From Aquilaria yunnanensis (taxonomy: Eukaryota > Streptophyta > Magnoliopsida > Malvales > Thymelaeaceae), in contig CM077599.1 of NCBI GenBank assembly GCA_039654915.1, positions 10,294,501 through 10,358,500 of the forward strand: a DNA stretch of 64,000 nucleotides. The letters run 5' to 3'. Shown in pieces: positions 47,162-57,784 of the stretch (positions are counted from its first letter, which is position 1; each line of letters begins with the position of its first letter). A model generated the notes under the pieces. The model saw only the letters and a program-made list of their open reading frames with translations. It searched no databases and had not been told where the DNA came from. The position numbers and the translations under genes are program-made.

Positions 47162-48236
47162 TTAATGCTCCAACACTTTGATCTTTTCAAGACAATTCTG
47201 CATCTGCTGACTGACTTCTGCTGAAACATTTGCTCCTGCCATTAGCTTGTATTGCTCAAATTTCAACTCATCGCACTTCAAGGCAGCATTTTTGCAAGCC
47301 CTTATGCTCCCTACAGAAAAGGACAGGAACTAAAATGAATATTAAGAACATTTTAAAAGCTACTTCTTCAACGAATCCTCAAACAGAGGCAAGGCAAGCT
47401 CTCTTAAATGTCCTGCAGCTTAACTTCTTCTCGAACACTAAACTGATTTGTAGTAAATGTCAACGCAACATCAGTGCACGGGATTTAGTGATAATTACAC
47501 ATTACCTCTTGAAAAACCATAAATATCAACAGCAGTTAACTTTGGTTAGGATTTAGACCTTGCTATAAAATGGGTGAAACTTTCCTTTAACAAGTTTTGC
47601 ACCGACCATGAGCAAAACAAACAAGCTCTCCTCAAATCTAACATTTCAATAAAATCCTCTAAAAACCAGAAGCTGGATAAAATGCCATTCAATCAAGCTG
47701 CAAGGCAGAAAGAAATAAAAGAACGAAGCACAAACAATACCCTTGCCAATGCACCACTATTGGTTCCTGTATGAAATTGGTCAACGTACCACTAAGGTCA
47801 AGTAAATTGAACAGCACAGGGCAGTTTCCAATACTCCTGACCATGGTAATTGCTGACCAAACATTTTGGTGGTCCACTCTTGAGGTTCTGACAATGCACA
47901 GCTTTGTAATAGGATTCACATACTTTACTGCACCGAATATGACACAAGTACAAAAGATCATAAGGCTCAAAGCTCATGGTAGGTTTACATGAAAATTGAG
48001 ATGCGTCTAAATGGTAAGGTAAGAAATCTTCAATCGGAAATGGCATTTTAATACTTACCTTGAAAGGATCCAAGTGACGAACCCAAACCACATTCCCCAA
48101 AGTTGAGGAGAATACTGTCTTTGATTGCTTTTGAAATGTTAAATTGGGTTACTATAATGGGCTCAACCCCTGAATGTTCTCTATTTGGGTCCAAGAAAAT
48201 CTCCATCACCAAGTACCTGTTCTTGAATCCCACCAT
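47162..48236 (-). CDS. POP5: RNase P/MRP protein subunit POP5, 3 coding exons
   Basis: This is a protein subunit of the RNase P and RNase MRP complexes that trim tRNA 5' ends and pre-rRNA. Coding exons (minus): 48236-48059, 47927-47790 and 47310-47162, in phase, 154 aa (the Arabidopsis protein is about 150). Recognisable blocks are MVGFKNRYLVMEIFLDP, FNISKAIKDSILLNFGECGL, VKYVNPITKLCIVRTSR, VWSAITMVRSIGNCPVLFNL and, on the last exon, SIRACKNAALKCDELKFEQY with the helical C-terminus LEKIKVLEH. A leader intron of about 1.7 kb is likely: the donor gtaagt lies just below 49940, and an acceptor (ggcag) lies six bases before the ATG. The short open frames between the exons are intron noise. Confidence 0.93.
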
Positions 48237-48242
48237 GACTTC

Positions 48243-49938
48243 CTGCCTTTATGACTTCACCAACCGTAGATGAAGCATGAACAATAAACTTTTAGTTAGT
48301 ATAAAATTCATTTTCTACACCTTCTGCAGTAAATGAACTAAATGGTACCTATATTGATATTAAAATTGAGCTCCAGATCCATGAACAGAAGTTTCGCTCA
48401 CAATAAACAGAAAAAGGGAGGGAAAATAGAACCCAAGTGAACTGTTCAAGATAAATTTATTGGTAGTTCATACTTCTCTCACCAGCAACCCAGTAAACCC
48501 TTAGAGACTAAATAGCACAAACCGCAAAGGATAAGTTTTCTGATGGACCTAACTCAGTAATGTCTGCTAATTATTGCCAGGTATAGTAGATCCTAACAAG
48601 AAAAAGGCTGTTAAAATAGTTTGAATTTCATCAAAAAGAAAAAAAACATTAAAATAGTCGCATCTTAGTTCCAAATCAAATTAGATAAACTGGGGTAAAA
48701 TTCATGCTAGGAAATCATATGATTGGGTTCCCAGTTTCCCCAATTTTAATGGAAATTTCTTACAGGTTATAGAGAATGGAAATCGTACTACACTGTTATT
48801 CTGTTGTAAGGCTGACAGCAAATACAAAATGGCACCACAACCAGTTTTCCATGATATAAAATAAGTTTACAATTCAGAGGACCAAAACCATAATTGGAAC
48901 TCATTTTTGTAGAAGCAAAGCCCACAGCCTGAGAATTCATTTACAAAATGTCAAAAGTGAAGTTATTGCCCACTATGACGAAGAGCTTATAAGTCTCAGA
49001 ACAACATACAAATCAGAATTACTTATAGAGTTCCGTTTGTAATAGCATCAGGAAACCAACAAAAATTCTACATAAACAAAGTTGGCTACCAAAGACAAGA
49101 TGCATAGAATCCAAAATTAGACACCAGTAATCATAAAACTGAACAAATAATTCATAAGAATTCCATCCCAGAACCAGCGAGAACAAGAAGAGGCTCTATG
49201 AGAATCAAGCAAAGGATCATAAAATGCACAAAATCTTGTTCAGAAAGCTTAAAATTGAGCAACGCTTTGTTACATGAAAGAGTGAGAAGAAAAGTTGTCA
49301 GCACTGAAAATGGAGAATGAGAACTAGATGCAAGGGGTCACTCTCTCACTTCTCTTTTTACTTCATGTGCTTTTAATTTTGGAAAATGAAAAACCACAAA
49401 AGTGCAATATGTTGGGGATTGGCTTAACACTAATACAGAACCTGTCACCGGAAAATTTCCCTTTGCTATAGCTTTTCAGCAAGGTTTCATGACAATTTCT
49501 TTTTTAGTGGATGTCAGACTAACCAACATCAGAGTTTTGCTCAAGTAATACAAACGTGTACAAAAGAGAAGAATAACTGCTCTCATAAAAATAAAATAAT
49601 TCCTTCAATTTTCATATTGTTTGTTATCAAAGTACCAATTCAAAGTCTTATTTCATCAGTTTTATGTTAATCTGGCTACAAAGAGCTTCCAAAAGCTTAA
49701 TCCAAATCCAAGAATGGCTAGGATCAAATAGGAGAAGATTAGTCAAAGAAAGACTACCAGAGACAAAGCAAGTGCAGGACTGGAGGCACACAGGCAGTGG
49801 CAGACAAACACAGGCCTAGGGCTCGAATGGAGTTTCTGCAGGAAGAGAAAGGCGAATAGAGAAAGAAAGAGCAACCATGAGCTAGACTGAATGAGTGATA
49901 GAAGAAAGAAAAGGGAAAAAAATAACTAAATTTACTTA
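48243..49938 (-). other. Probable leader intron of POP5
   Basis: On the minus strand a consensus donor (TTTTTG|GTAAGTAAAT) at 49938 and an acceptor (AAAGGCAG|GAAGTC) at 48243 bracket AT-rich DNA with no conserved reading frame. The non-coding first exon would lie at about 49940-50040. This is inferred from splice consensus only. Confidence 0.5.
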
Positions 49939-50181
49939 CCAAAAATTGAGAATGGTGACTGGTGACTGCAGAACGATGAAGAAGCCAGGCTTCTGTGGAG
50001 ATAAGCTAAGTGAGTGAGACTGCAAAGAAGAAAATGAGAAAACAGACAAGTGAAACAATCAGCCTATCGGTCTGAGCTGCGGGATATGGTAAAATAACAA
50101 AATATAAATAAATTAATCCTTTTTGGCTAAGTTCCACTTCCACTTATGCTGCCTGAACTATTCTCTGTATTGCTAAGTGGT

Positions 50182-50395
50182 AGGGTGGAAATGAGCCAAA
50201 CTGAGCCTGAACAGGCTAGGCTTGAGTTTGGCTCATTTCATGCTAGGAGCTTGATGAGCTTCATAAATGAGGCTTGAGCTCAACTCGTTAGCTCGAGAGG
50301 CTTGAACCACTAGGTTGATAAGCTTAGATGGTGGAGCTTAGTTTGAACTTGATAAGCATGTTTGAGCTTGATTCAAATAAGCTGTTAAGTTCAGA
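50182..50395. repeat. hAT-like subterminal relic (gagctt-rich)
   Basis: The stretch opens tagggtggaaatgagcc and continues with many copies of gagctt, gagctc and ggctt in both orientations, a pattern seen in the subterminal regions of plant hAT elements. No second end, target duplication or transposase was found. Confidence 0.35.
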
Positions 50396-53300
50396 AGATA
50401 AAAAACTAACATAAAATTTACATGATCAAGGCACATCCAACCAAGCACATAACCAAGGAAGTTCAGCACAAGTTACACAAAGTCTCAAACAACCAAGTTC
50501 TTAAATTATGGAAATAAGTTTCTATATAGAACTATCTATAGTAATGAAGTGGATTAGACCCTCTTAAGCTAGTGGGGAAGAACTAAAATTGGCATACTAT
50601 GGTCTGCAAAGAGAGACTAGAACCAATTGAATTTAGCAGGCAAGATAGGCTAGAACTACACTAGATCTAGATTGTGGTTTTACTTGAGCCTGCATAATAA
50701 ATTGTTGGACTGCTCTGAAGGGGCACATCAACCACTATGCCATTTTCTTTACTGTGGCTGAACCAACATTTGTCTTGCAGGCAGAAAGGAGAAGGCTGGG
50801 TTGCCTCCAGAAGAAGGTAATAGCTTTTCTAATGATTGTTAGCATAATTCATTTTGTTTGGGTCTAGTGGAAACTATCTTTGTTTGGGTAAATTGTAGAA
50901 TCCACTTTCTGGTTTCTCTACTTTCAAAATGCCAAATGAGGTAAAGAAGCCCATCAAATATAAACAATTGAGTTACTTTCCAGTTACTTATATCGCTAGT
51001 TATTTCTCACAACTATAAAGAGCTCTTTCTATTCTGTCTAATTTTTGAAATTTTCCATTGGATCTCTGCGAGAAAACTGAAAGGAGATATAACAGGTGGA
51101 AACAAGGAAAGGGAAAAAAAAAACAAAAAAAAGGAATTAAGATTTGACGTACAGTTGATTTTTATCTTTTGTATCTGACAATGGGCACATGATTCTTTGA
51201 AACCATGGATTGCATTGTCCAGCTACCATCACTGTCAACCTTTTCATTTCTATAACAACCTTTTCATCACCCTTACTGAATATCGAAATCAACGGCCAAA
51301 TGCTACACGTTGCTGCAATAAATTTTGCAAACTAAATTGCAGCAGAAGTGTATAAATTTCACACCCAATAAATGCCATAACCTAAGACCTTGCTGTTGTA
51401 ACACATCTGGGAATTCAAATCGTTGGCAATAAGTGGTCTTTGTTTGTGATTTCAAAGAGTTCTGTTTTGAGTATTTTTGCAGTACAAGGTAAAGATATGG
51501 TTGGACAGTTTGTCTTTGTCATATATATTGCTTTCAAAGTCAAGAAGCAAAATCCAGATAAGTGAAGAGAAAGTGCGAAATAAAGGCACCGGATCAATTA
51601 GTTAAGCCTGTAGTTGGTTCCAAAGAAAAGGTGCTGTTAACATCAAATCTGGATTCTGTTTTTATTTTGTAGCAAAATGCCAGTTAATTTATCACGATCA
51701 TGAACATTGAAAATCAGGCACAAAATAAACCATTTGTAAGATGAAAGAAACAAAAGAGATACTTTGCTAATTTTGGTGTCCATGCAAATGTGAGGTATAA
51801 ATTCATGGGCCAGCCAAGGGGAAAACGTATATGTGAGAAGAGAAAACCTCAAGTATTTGATTGCCAGTAAACATTCCTCAAGTGGTTTATTGGAATTGGA
51901 TAAAACCACAAGGTGATTTTTCCTGCAACTTTTCCATGTTTCAAATATACGTTTTTGTTATTGGACTCGGTTTGTGTCCATTATGTAATACGTAAATACT
52001 TATAAAATGTTTTCTTCAAGGCCCTGGCTTAACCTCCCCCTTCCCTGTGTTTGATGTACTTATGCTCAGAAGTTAAAAGCAGTGGAGTTTTTTATGATTC
52101 CATGGTTACAGAATAATTATATTCTTGAAAAAATAATTCAAGCTAGCTAAATAAACTAAACAACCAAATGATGGCACAAAATCGACTTACAACTCTAAAT
52201 ACGATGAATCAAACGCCAAAGTTGGTAATGGGAACAAGTACCTTTTGGGTGTAAACCAAGGAGCAGGGATCCGCGCTTTTGATTGGGAAACTAGTTCAAA
52301 TCTTTGTTTTTGGTGAGATGCGATTGAAGGACGTGAGACGCGCCATGAATTCGGTGGCGGTGGCGGTGCTCGCGGGTTTTGTCCTGGCGTCGGCCCCCGA
52401 CAGGAGCTGGGTTGCTGCGGTTGGTGGGTGAGTTTCGAACTTGCGATGGCTACTGGTGCTGGGTGGGTCGTGGTGGGTGGATGGTTGGTGGATGGCTGCC
52501 GGATGCGACCACTCGAGTGAGACGAGGAAGAGAGACACACCGGAATATTAGGGTACAGGCCTAAATTCATAATTCGGCCCCAAAATTTTTTATCTCGGAC
52601 AATTAGCCCCTCCAACTATGAATTCGGGTAATTAAGCCTCCAGACTTTGCTAACTGGGTATTACATATAATTTGACGGGGGTTTTCTTTTTCTGTTTACA
52701 TGTAATTGCTTGGGTCTTACTGGCCTAATGCCTGTAGTTGCACTTACTAAAATCAAGCCAAAAGTATAACTTTTAGAACGTTTCCGCCTCTATGCTGAGA
52801 AAGTTTTAGAAATTATAATTCACAGTTGGATGACACAACTTCAAAAGAGAGTAACTACAAGAAAGACATGACTATTAAGATGAAAGCAAATTTGACAAGT
52901 ATTGGGTCAACTTATTGATATTAATTGTTGTTGTGTTGAATCCTAGAAATAAGATTAAATTTGACTGGAGTTTATCTTTAAATCCATTTATCTTGAGAAA
53001 GAGGCTGTTATGCATGTGAGAACTATTTGGGAGACTATGTATGCTCTTTATCTAGAATATCTTAATGCGGTGTTATAACTATTCCATGTGGTAGTGGAAA
53101 TAGAGAGGGTAAGAGTGATGCTTTTAATTCTAGTACTCGGGTTAGTACTATGATAAAAATCATTAAAATTGGAAGGTCCAAACAATTAGAAATACTGATA
53201 CAACTCAATCAGTCAAGTCCAGTTGGGCACTTATTTAGAACAATGAGTATTAGTTGGTGATTCCGATGTCCATTTTGAAGCGTTAGAGTGGTGGAAAACA

Positions 53301-54429
53301 AATATTCTAAAGCCATGCATCATATAAAAATTGGCTATTGATATTTTGTTGATTCTAATCATAATAGTTACTTCTACTTTTAGTGTTGGTGGGAAAGTTT
53401 CCAATTCATATTGTGCTTCAAGAATTAACACAATAGACGTGTTGATTTATGGAGTTGATTGGTATTGTAACTTTTTTGAGATCAAGAAGAAACTCGAGCT
53501 AATTAATTATCTAGTTATAACTATTTTACTTACTATGATTAAATAATCTATGATTAAATAATCTTTAATCATGTTATGGGTTGTCTAATAAAAAAAAAAA
53601 GAATTAAGTTATATCTATTGCACTTCCTTGAAGATGCTTGCTGCTAGGTTCATTGCCTTAGGTAGGTTTAGTCTAAAATTTTTAGATTTATTTCTAAGTT
53701 TTCTTTGTTAATTTCTTTAGCACTTTTAATATACCTTAGTAAATTTAGATTTTTTTTAATCTATTTAACACTTTAGTATTTGCTTTGTTTCATGTAGGAG
53801 TACTTGGTGGTTGGTAGCACTTGCCTTGCTTATCACACTCTTGGATTTGTTGTGTATTTATCGTATTTTGTTTACATGTGTCCCTATCCAAGTTGTGATG
53901 TTCTTGTTTTATGGATATTTGTTCGTATGTATGGATGAGTTCATTCATTTACATTCATTCATTTATGTTCTTTTATATTGTTCATGAACTTTTTCATATA
54001 TATCGTTAGCATACAAGTTTGTTCTATTACTATTTATGAATACGTTTGTCTGTTTAGTTCTTTTAGTTTACAACATCCTATGACTAATGACCATAGTTTT
54101 TCAAAAAAAAAAAAAAATCAATTATATTAAATAAATATTTTTTATTGAAAAAATAATAACAAGTCGTCATCACTAGATTTTTAATAGTCGAGTACAATTG
54201 CAGGTAGATTTTGAAAATTTATTAAGTCAATTATTTTGTTCAAAAAATTATATTAATCTAAATTTTTTATTTATGTTTCCTTATAAAGTAATAACATGTT
54301 TTAATTGTTTGCACTTGCTTCCCATAAGCAGATAAGCGCATAGAGGGATCACTTTGAGTTTAATTGTGGGGCCATTTTGCAATAAAGGGTATAGATCATG
54401 AACCAGAATTGCAATTTTTATTTTTTCAT
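50396..54429. other. Intergenic interval with no recognised gene
   Basis: The minus-strand frame at 52187-52615 (142 codons, Pro/Ser/Thr-rich) has no domain and looks like GC-richer non-coding DNA. A stretch at about 52545-52680 (ggacaattagcccctcc, gaattcgggtaattaagcc) has the style of a Mutator-type terminal repeat, but I did not find its inverted partner. Confidence 0.4.
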
Positions 54430-54438
54430 ACAAATAAA

Positions 54439-54628
54439 GAGTAAAATCCAAATTTGGTCCCTTAATTATTCAACTTGCCCTAAACGTTCCCCTAACTATA
54501 AAAGTGACTATTAAAGTCCTTTAACTCAAACAACGAGTTCAATTTGAGTCCCATCCGTCAGTTAGGCCGTTAATTTGGATGGAATTGCTTATGTGGCACT
54601 TATAATGCCACATGGCACTTAATACCTC
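54439..54628 (+). repeat. Left terminal inverted repeat of the Pack-MULE
   Basis: This matches the reverse complement of both right-end copies (about 57150-57350 and 57390-57593), from ccaaatttggtcccttaatt through gccgttaatttggatgg to the inner palindrome tgccacatggca. The solo LTR at 54634 inserted just inside it. Confidence 0.9.
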
Positions 54629-54689
54629 CCTACTGTTGGAATTCTTGGCGCACCAAGATCCTTTTCAGGTAGGATTTGAGCTCATTGAG

Positions 54690-55010
54690 CTAACTCTAGC
54701 TTGAACAGCTATCTAAGGCAGCTAGAAGTAGCTCCCTTTAGCTCAAGTTAGCTTATGTCAGCTCACTGCAGCTATAAGTAGCTCAGAGTAGCTGGACTTC
54801 AGCTCAAGTCAGCTCACTTCAGCTATAAGTAGCTCAAAGTAGCTGGACTTCAGCTCAAGTTAGCTCAAGTTAGCTCAAGTCAGCTCACTTCAGCTTCTGA
54901 TAGCTGAGTGTAGCTGGACTTCAGTTCACTTCAGCTGAGAGCAGCTAACTCCAGCTCAAGGTCAGCTCTAGGAGCTGGACCTCAGTTCATGGTGCTTGGT
55001 TGGAGCTCAA
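54690..55010. repeat. AGCT-rich array in the nested LTR U3
   Basis: Dozens of agct tetramers at 8-12-bp spacing occur in recurring phrases such as gtagctggacttcagctcaa and cagctcacttcagct. The array lies about 500-800 bp upstream of the TATA box. Confidence 0.8.
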
Positions 55011-55167
55011 AGGAGCTCAATGGTGCATAAGTAGCATAGTGAGCTAGCTTTGTGCCAGCTCACCTTGCTTTTAGCTCATAACCACCAAGAGACACATCTT
55101 TTGTGTAAAGGTATGTCTCTTCATCAAAAGAGATGACTATTGGCTAAAAGAACATGTCCTTTCATCC

Positions 55168-55470
55168 AAAGGAAGTGTTCCTTGAGTGAAAAGACATGTA
55201 TATTCGGCCATAAGGTAGTTATGGGGTGGTTATAGGCCAAAAGAAGTGTTCCTTGGCTCTAAAAGACATGTATTTTCGCCCATAAGGTAGTTATGGGTGG
55301 TTATAGGCCAAAGGAAGTGTTCCTTGGCTCTAAAAGACATGTATTTTCGCCCATAAGGTAGTTATGGGTGGTTATAGGCTAAAGGAAGTGTTTCTTGGCT
55401 AAAAGACATGTATTTTCGCCACCATACATGACCCTTAGCCAAAGGAAGTGTTCTTTGGCTTAAAAGACAC
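55168..55470. repeat. 71-bp tandem repeats in the nested LTR U3
   Basis: Copies start at 55168, 55239, 55310, 55381 (shortened) and 55441 (partial). The consensus starts aaaggaagtgttccttggct and includes aaaagacatgtattttcgcc and ataaggtagttatgggtggt. The periods are 71, 71, 71 and 60 bp. The array ends just upstream of the TATA box, an arrangement like retrotransposon enhancers. Confidence 0.9.
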
Positions 55471-56111
55471 CTTTCTTGGTGTAAATGTGTGTCTTTTGGT
55501 CATCTATAAATAGCCTTTAGTGGCTGGCCATTTTAAGCACAAATTTGGCATTCAATTTGCTCCATTTTTCTTGAGAAAAAAAATCTCCTTCTTCCTTTCT
55601 TTTAGTGGCCGAAATATTAGACACCATTTTAGAGCATTGTGGGTGGAATTACATTGAGATTATTCATCTCAATTCAAGCTTCAAGGTGCACCTCTAAGAT
55701 CAAGTTCTTCCTCAACTTTTCGCCAAAGATAACCAAGAAGAAAGGTGCACACCTCTTTCTTGGTTTAGTAGCATGTTAGGTTTCATTCATTATTTACATG
55801 AATGTTCTTAATAGCATGGTAGGTTTTGTATGCCACAATATGTATGTAAAACTAACATGCTATATCAAATGGACAAAATATGTAAATAAATTAAAATAAT
55901 GCTTGCTTATATTCATGTTGAACTCTAATGAACAAATATGCTTGTGGCATATACATGGGTAGATAACATAAGAGTATGTTATCATGAGATCCTGAAATCT
56001 TCACCTACTTGGTCCCACAATGCCACATGGCAAGACAATAAGTAACAAGATTAAGAGTAATAAATATTAGGCCCAAATTGATAAGAAATATAATTTTAGG
56101 TACTTAAAAAG

Positions 56112-56300
56112 TTAAATAGTACAATCTTCCCCAATTCCAGCCTGAAGCTCTCGATTGGCCTTCTGGTCCGACAGCCTTCGTCTACTGGGTGGCAAGGCAC
56201 CCGGGAAACCAAATAAATTGGCTTCATCTAGTATCTCGCAATTCAAATCCCTCAATGTGGCAGATTCAACATTGTCGTCCGACGTAGATCGAATTCCCAC
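56112..56300 (-). other. Unidentified GC-rich open frame in the Pack-MULE
   Basis: This 62-codon minus-strand frame (VESATLRDLNCEILDEANLF, FPGALPPSRRR) has gene-like base composition, unlike its AT-rich surroundings. It may be a third captured host-gene fragment. I do not recognise the family. Confidence 0.35.
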
Positions 56301-56323
56301 CGCTTGATTCGTTCCGAAGACCT

Positions 56324-56593
56324 ATGGCAGCTTCCCCACTTGGCGGCGTGTTGCGCTGCGGTCGAGCGCTTGGCCCTTCCCTCGACAAGATCATCAAGAA
56401 CGCCGCCTGGCGGAAGCATTCTCACCTCGTCTCCTCCTGTAAATCCACCCTCGACAAGCTCGAGTCCATCTACGATGCCGGTTCCCCTGATCCAGCATTG
56501 CCGCTCCTCGGCCTCTCCCCTGCAGATGCCGACTCAGTCCTCCAACCGATTCTTCTAGCCCTCGAGTCCAACTACGGTAAGGTCACCGAGCCC
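56324..56593 (+). pseudogene. Captured first-exon fragment of a BIG-type ARF-GEF
   Basis: An intact ATG opens about 90 codons matching the N-terminus (DCB region) of plant BIG brefeldin A-inhibited ARF guanine-nucleotide exchange factors. Blocks are RCGRALGPSLDKIIKNAAWR, KHSHLVSSCKSTLDKLES and GLSPADADSVLQPILLALES. Full BIG proteins exceed 1,700 residues and carry a Sec7 domain; none of that is here. After TEP (56593) the frame runs into antisense DUF641 sequence and ends at 56665, so it encodes a 113-aa chimera. It is a captured piece inside the Pack-MULE, not a functional GEF gene. Confidence 0.85.
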
Positions 56594-56915
56594 ACGGACT
56601 TCGCGAATGAAGATTTCGGGTTTTGGTCAAGAATCGCATGGAGCTCGTCGGGTTCAGAACTTTGAACTTGCCGAAGAACTGCTCGCGGGTGAGACTCGGC
56701 GGGGGAGAATCTTTGTTCAGTAAAAAATCCGGAGAGTCGAAGCCTTCGAGCATCATTTTGTAGACAAAAGCTTCGAAGATGAAGAGCTTGTCGCTCGGTT
56801 TGGCTAATCCGGCGTCAGAATCAATGGCTCCAGCCGCCCCATCAAGATCCCATTTCGCTGATTCCATCTCTCTGATCATCAATTTCACGAAGCTTTTTGC
56901 GAATCTAACAGCATA
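56594..56915 (-). pseudogene. Captured fragment of a DUF641 (GIL1-like) gene
   Basis: The minus strand reads FAKSFVKLMIREMESAKWDLDGAAGAI, then AKPSDKLFIFEAFVYKMMLEGF and REQFFGKFKVLNPTSSMRFL. This is the conserved core of the plant DUF641 family, which includes GRAVITROPIC IN THE LIGHT 1. Start and end are missing. It abuts the BIG fragment head-on at about 56594, as expected of pieces joined inside a Pack-MULE. Confidence 0.75.
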
Positions 56916-57135
56916 ATGAAGAAATTGAACGAAATGGGCCGAATTTAAGTACTTGAATCTGGTTCACGCGAAGTTCACTCGCCTCCGTCTCGTCCGTCTC
57001 TATCTCCAGTCACCGGCCACCATCATATGCAAGGGTCAATTTTTACAATTGGGGTTAATTTATGTTTTAAGTTTTAATATTTTGTGTTTATGTCAGTTTG
57101 GGTTTATGTCAGTTTGGGTTTAAATTTTCATTTAT

Positions 57136-57593
57136 GTTCAAAATGGTCACCCATTTTAGTTAAAAGAGGATGCCACGTGGCATTATAAGTGCCACATAAG
57201 TAATTCCATCCAAATTAATGGCCTAACTGACGGATAGGACTCAAATTGAACTCGTTGTTTGAGTTAAGGGACTTTAATAGTCACTTTTAGAGTTAGGGGA
57301 CCCGTTTAGGACAAGTTGAATAATTAAGGGACCAAATTTGGATTTTACCCTCAGTTTAGGTTTCAATTTTCATTTCTGTTCAAAATGGTCACCCATTTTA
57401 GTTAAAAGAGGATGCCACGTGGCATTATAAGTGCCACATAAGCAATTCCATCCAAATTAACAGCCTAACTGATGGATGGGACTCAAATTGAACTCATTGT
57501 TTGAGTTAAGAGACTCTAATAGTCACTTTTAGAGTTAGGGGACCCGTTTAGGACAAGTTGAATAATTAAGGGACCAAATTTGAATTTTACCCT
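57136..57593. repeat. Tandemly duplicated right end of the Pack-MULE, 242-bp period
   Basis: Two direct copies start with gttcaaaatggtcacccatt at 57136 and 57378 and end in accaaatttggattttaccc and accaaatttgaattttaccc. Only the outer copy abuts the target duplication. The two copies differ at few positions, so the duplication is younger than the two-arm divergence or has been homogenised. Confidence 0.9.
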
Positions 57594-57784
57594 ACAAATA
57601 AATAGTGCCTTTTTTTATTTCTTAAAGAAAAAACGATTTGCGAATAAGAAAATTGAATTCGGATGGGCTGGGCAGTGGAGGGAGGAGTAGGTCCGACGTG
57701 GCTCTCTTGTTGAGCAGAAAAACGGTGATAAAGTGACTGGAAAGATGAACCTGAAGATTTTCTTCAGATTTCGCAGCTCATCCA

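Larger units (their letters stand above)
54634..56003 (+). mobile_element. Solo LTR nested in the Pack-MULE
   Basis: The 1370-bp sequence runs from TGTTGGAATT to AAATCTTCA and is flanked by the perfect 5-bp duplication cctac (54629-54633 and 56004-56008). A TATA box (ctataaatag, about 55505-55514) indicates plus-strand orientation, with U3 at 54634 to about 55505. U3 is built from two repeat arrays (listed separately). The downstream part is a pyrimidine-rich leader. The family is not identified. Confidence 0.82.
54439..57593. mobile_element. Pack-MULE (Mutator-like element) carrying host gene fragments
   Basis: The ends are gagtaaaatcc... and ...attttaccct, inside inverted terminal repeats of about 185 bp (54439-54628 and the complement of 57593 leftwards, near 95% similar by eye). 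The flanks are a perfect 9-bp target duplication, acaaataaa, at 54430-54438 and 57594-57602. Inside are a younger solo LTR (54634-56003), pieces of at least two host genes (56324-56593 and about 56594-56915), and a tandemly duplicated right end (242-bp period). There is no transposase. Length is 3155 bp, or about 1.8 kb without the nested LTR. Confidence 0.9.

Noticed and set aside
52187..52615. 142-codon Pro/Ser-rich minus-strand frame
   Set aside because: Low complexity, no domain, overlaps a probable transposon-end-like stretch; not supported as a gene.
52545..52680. Mutator-like terminal repeat
   Set aside because: Style fits, but no inverted partner or target duplication was found in the window.
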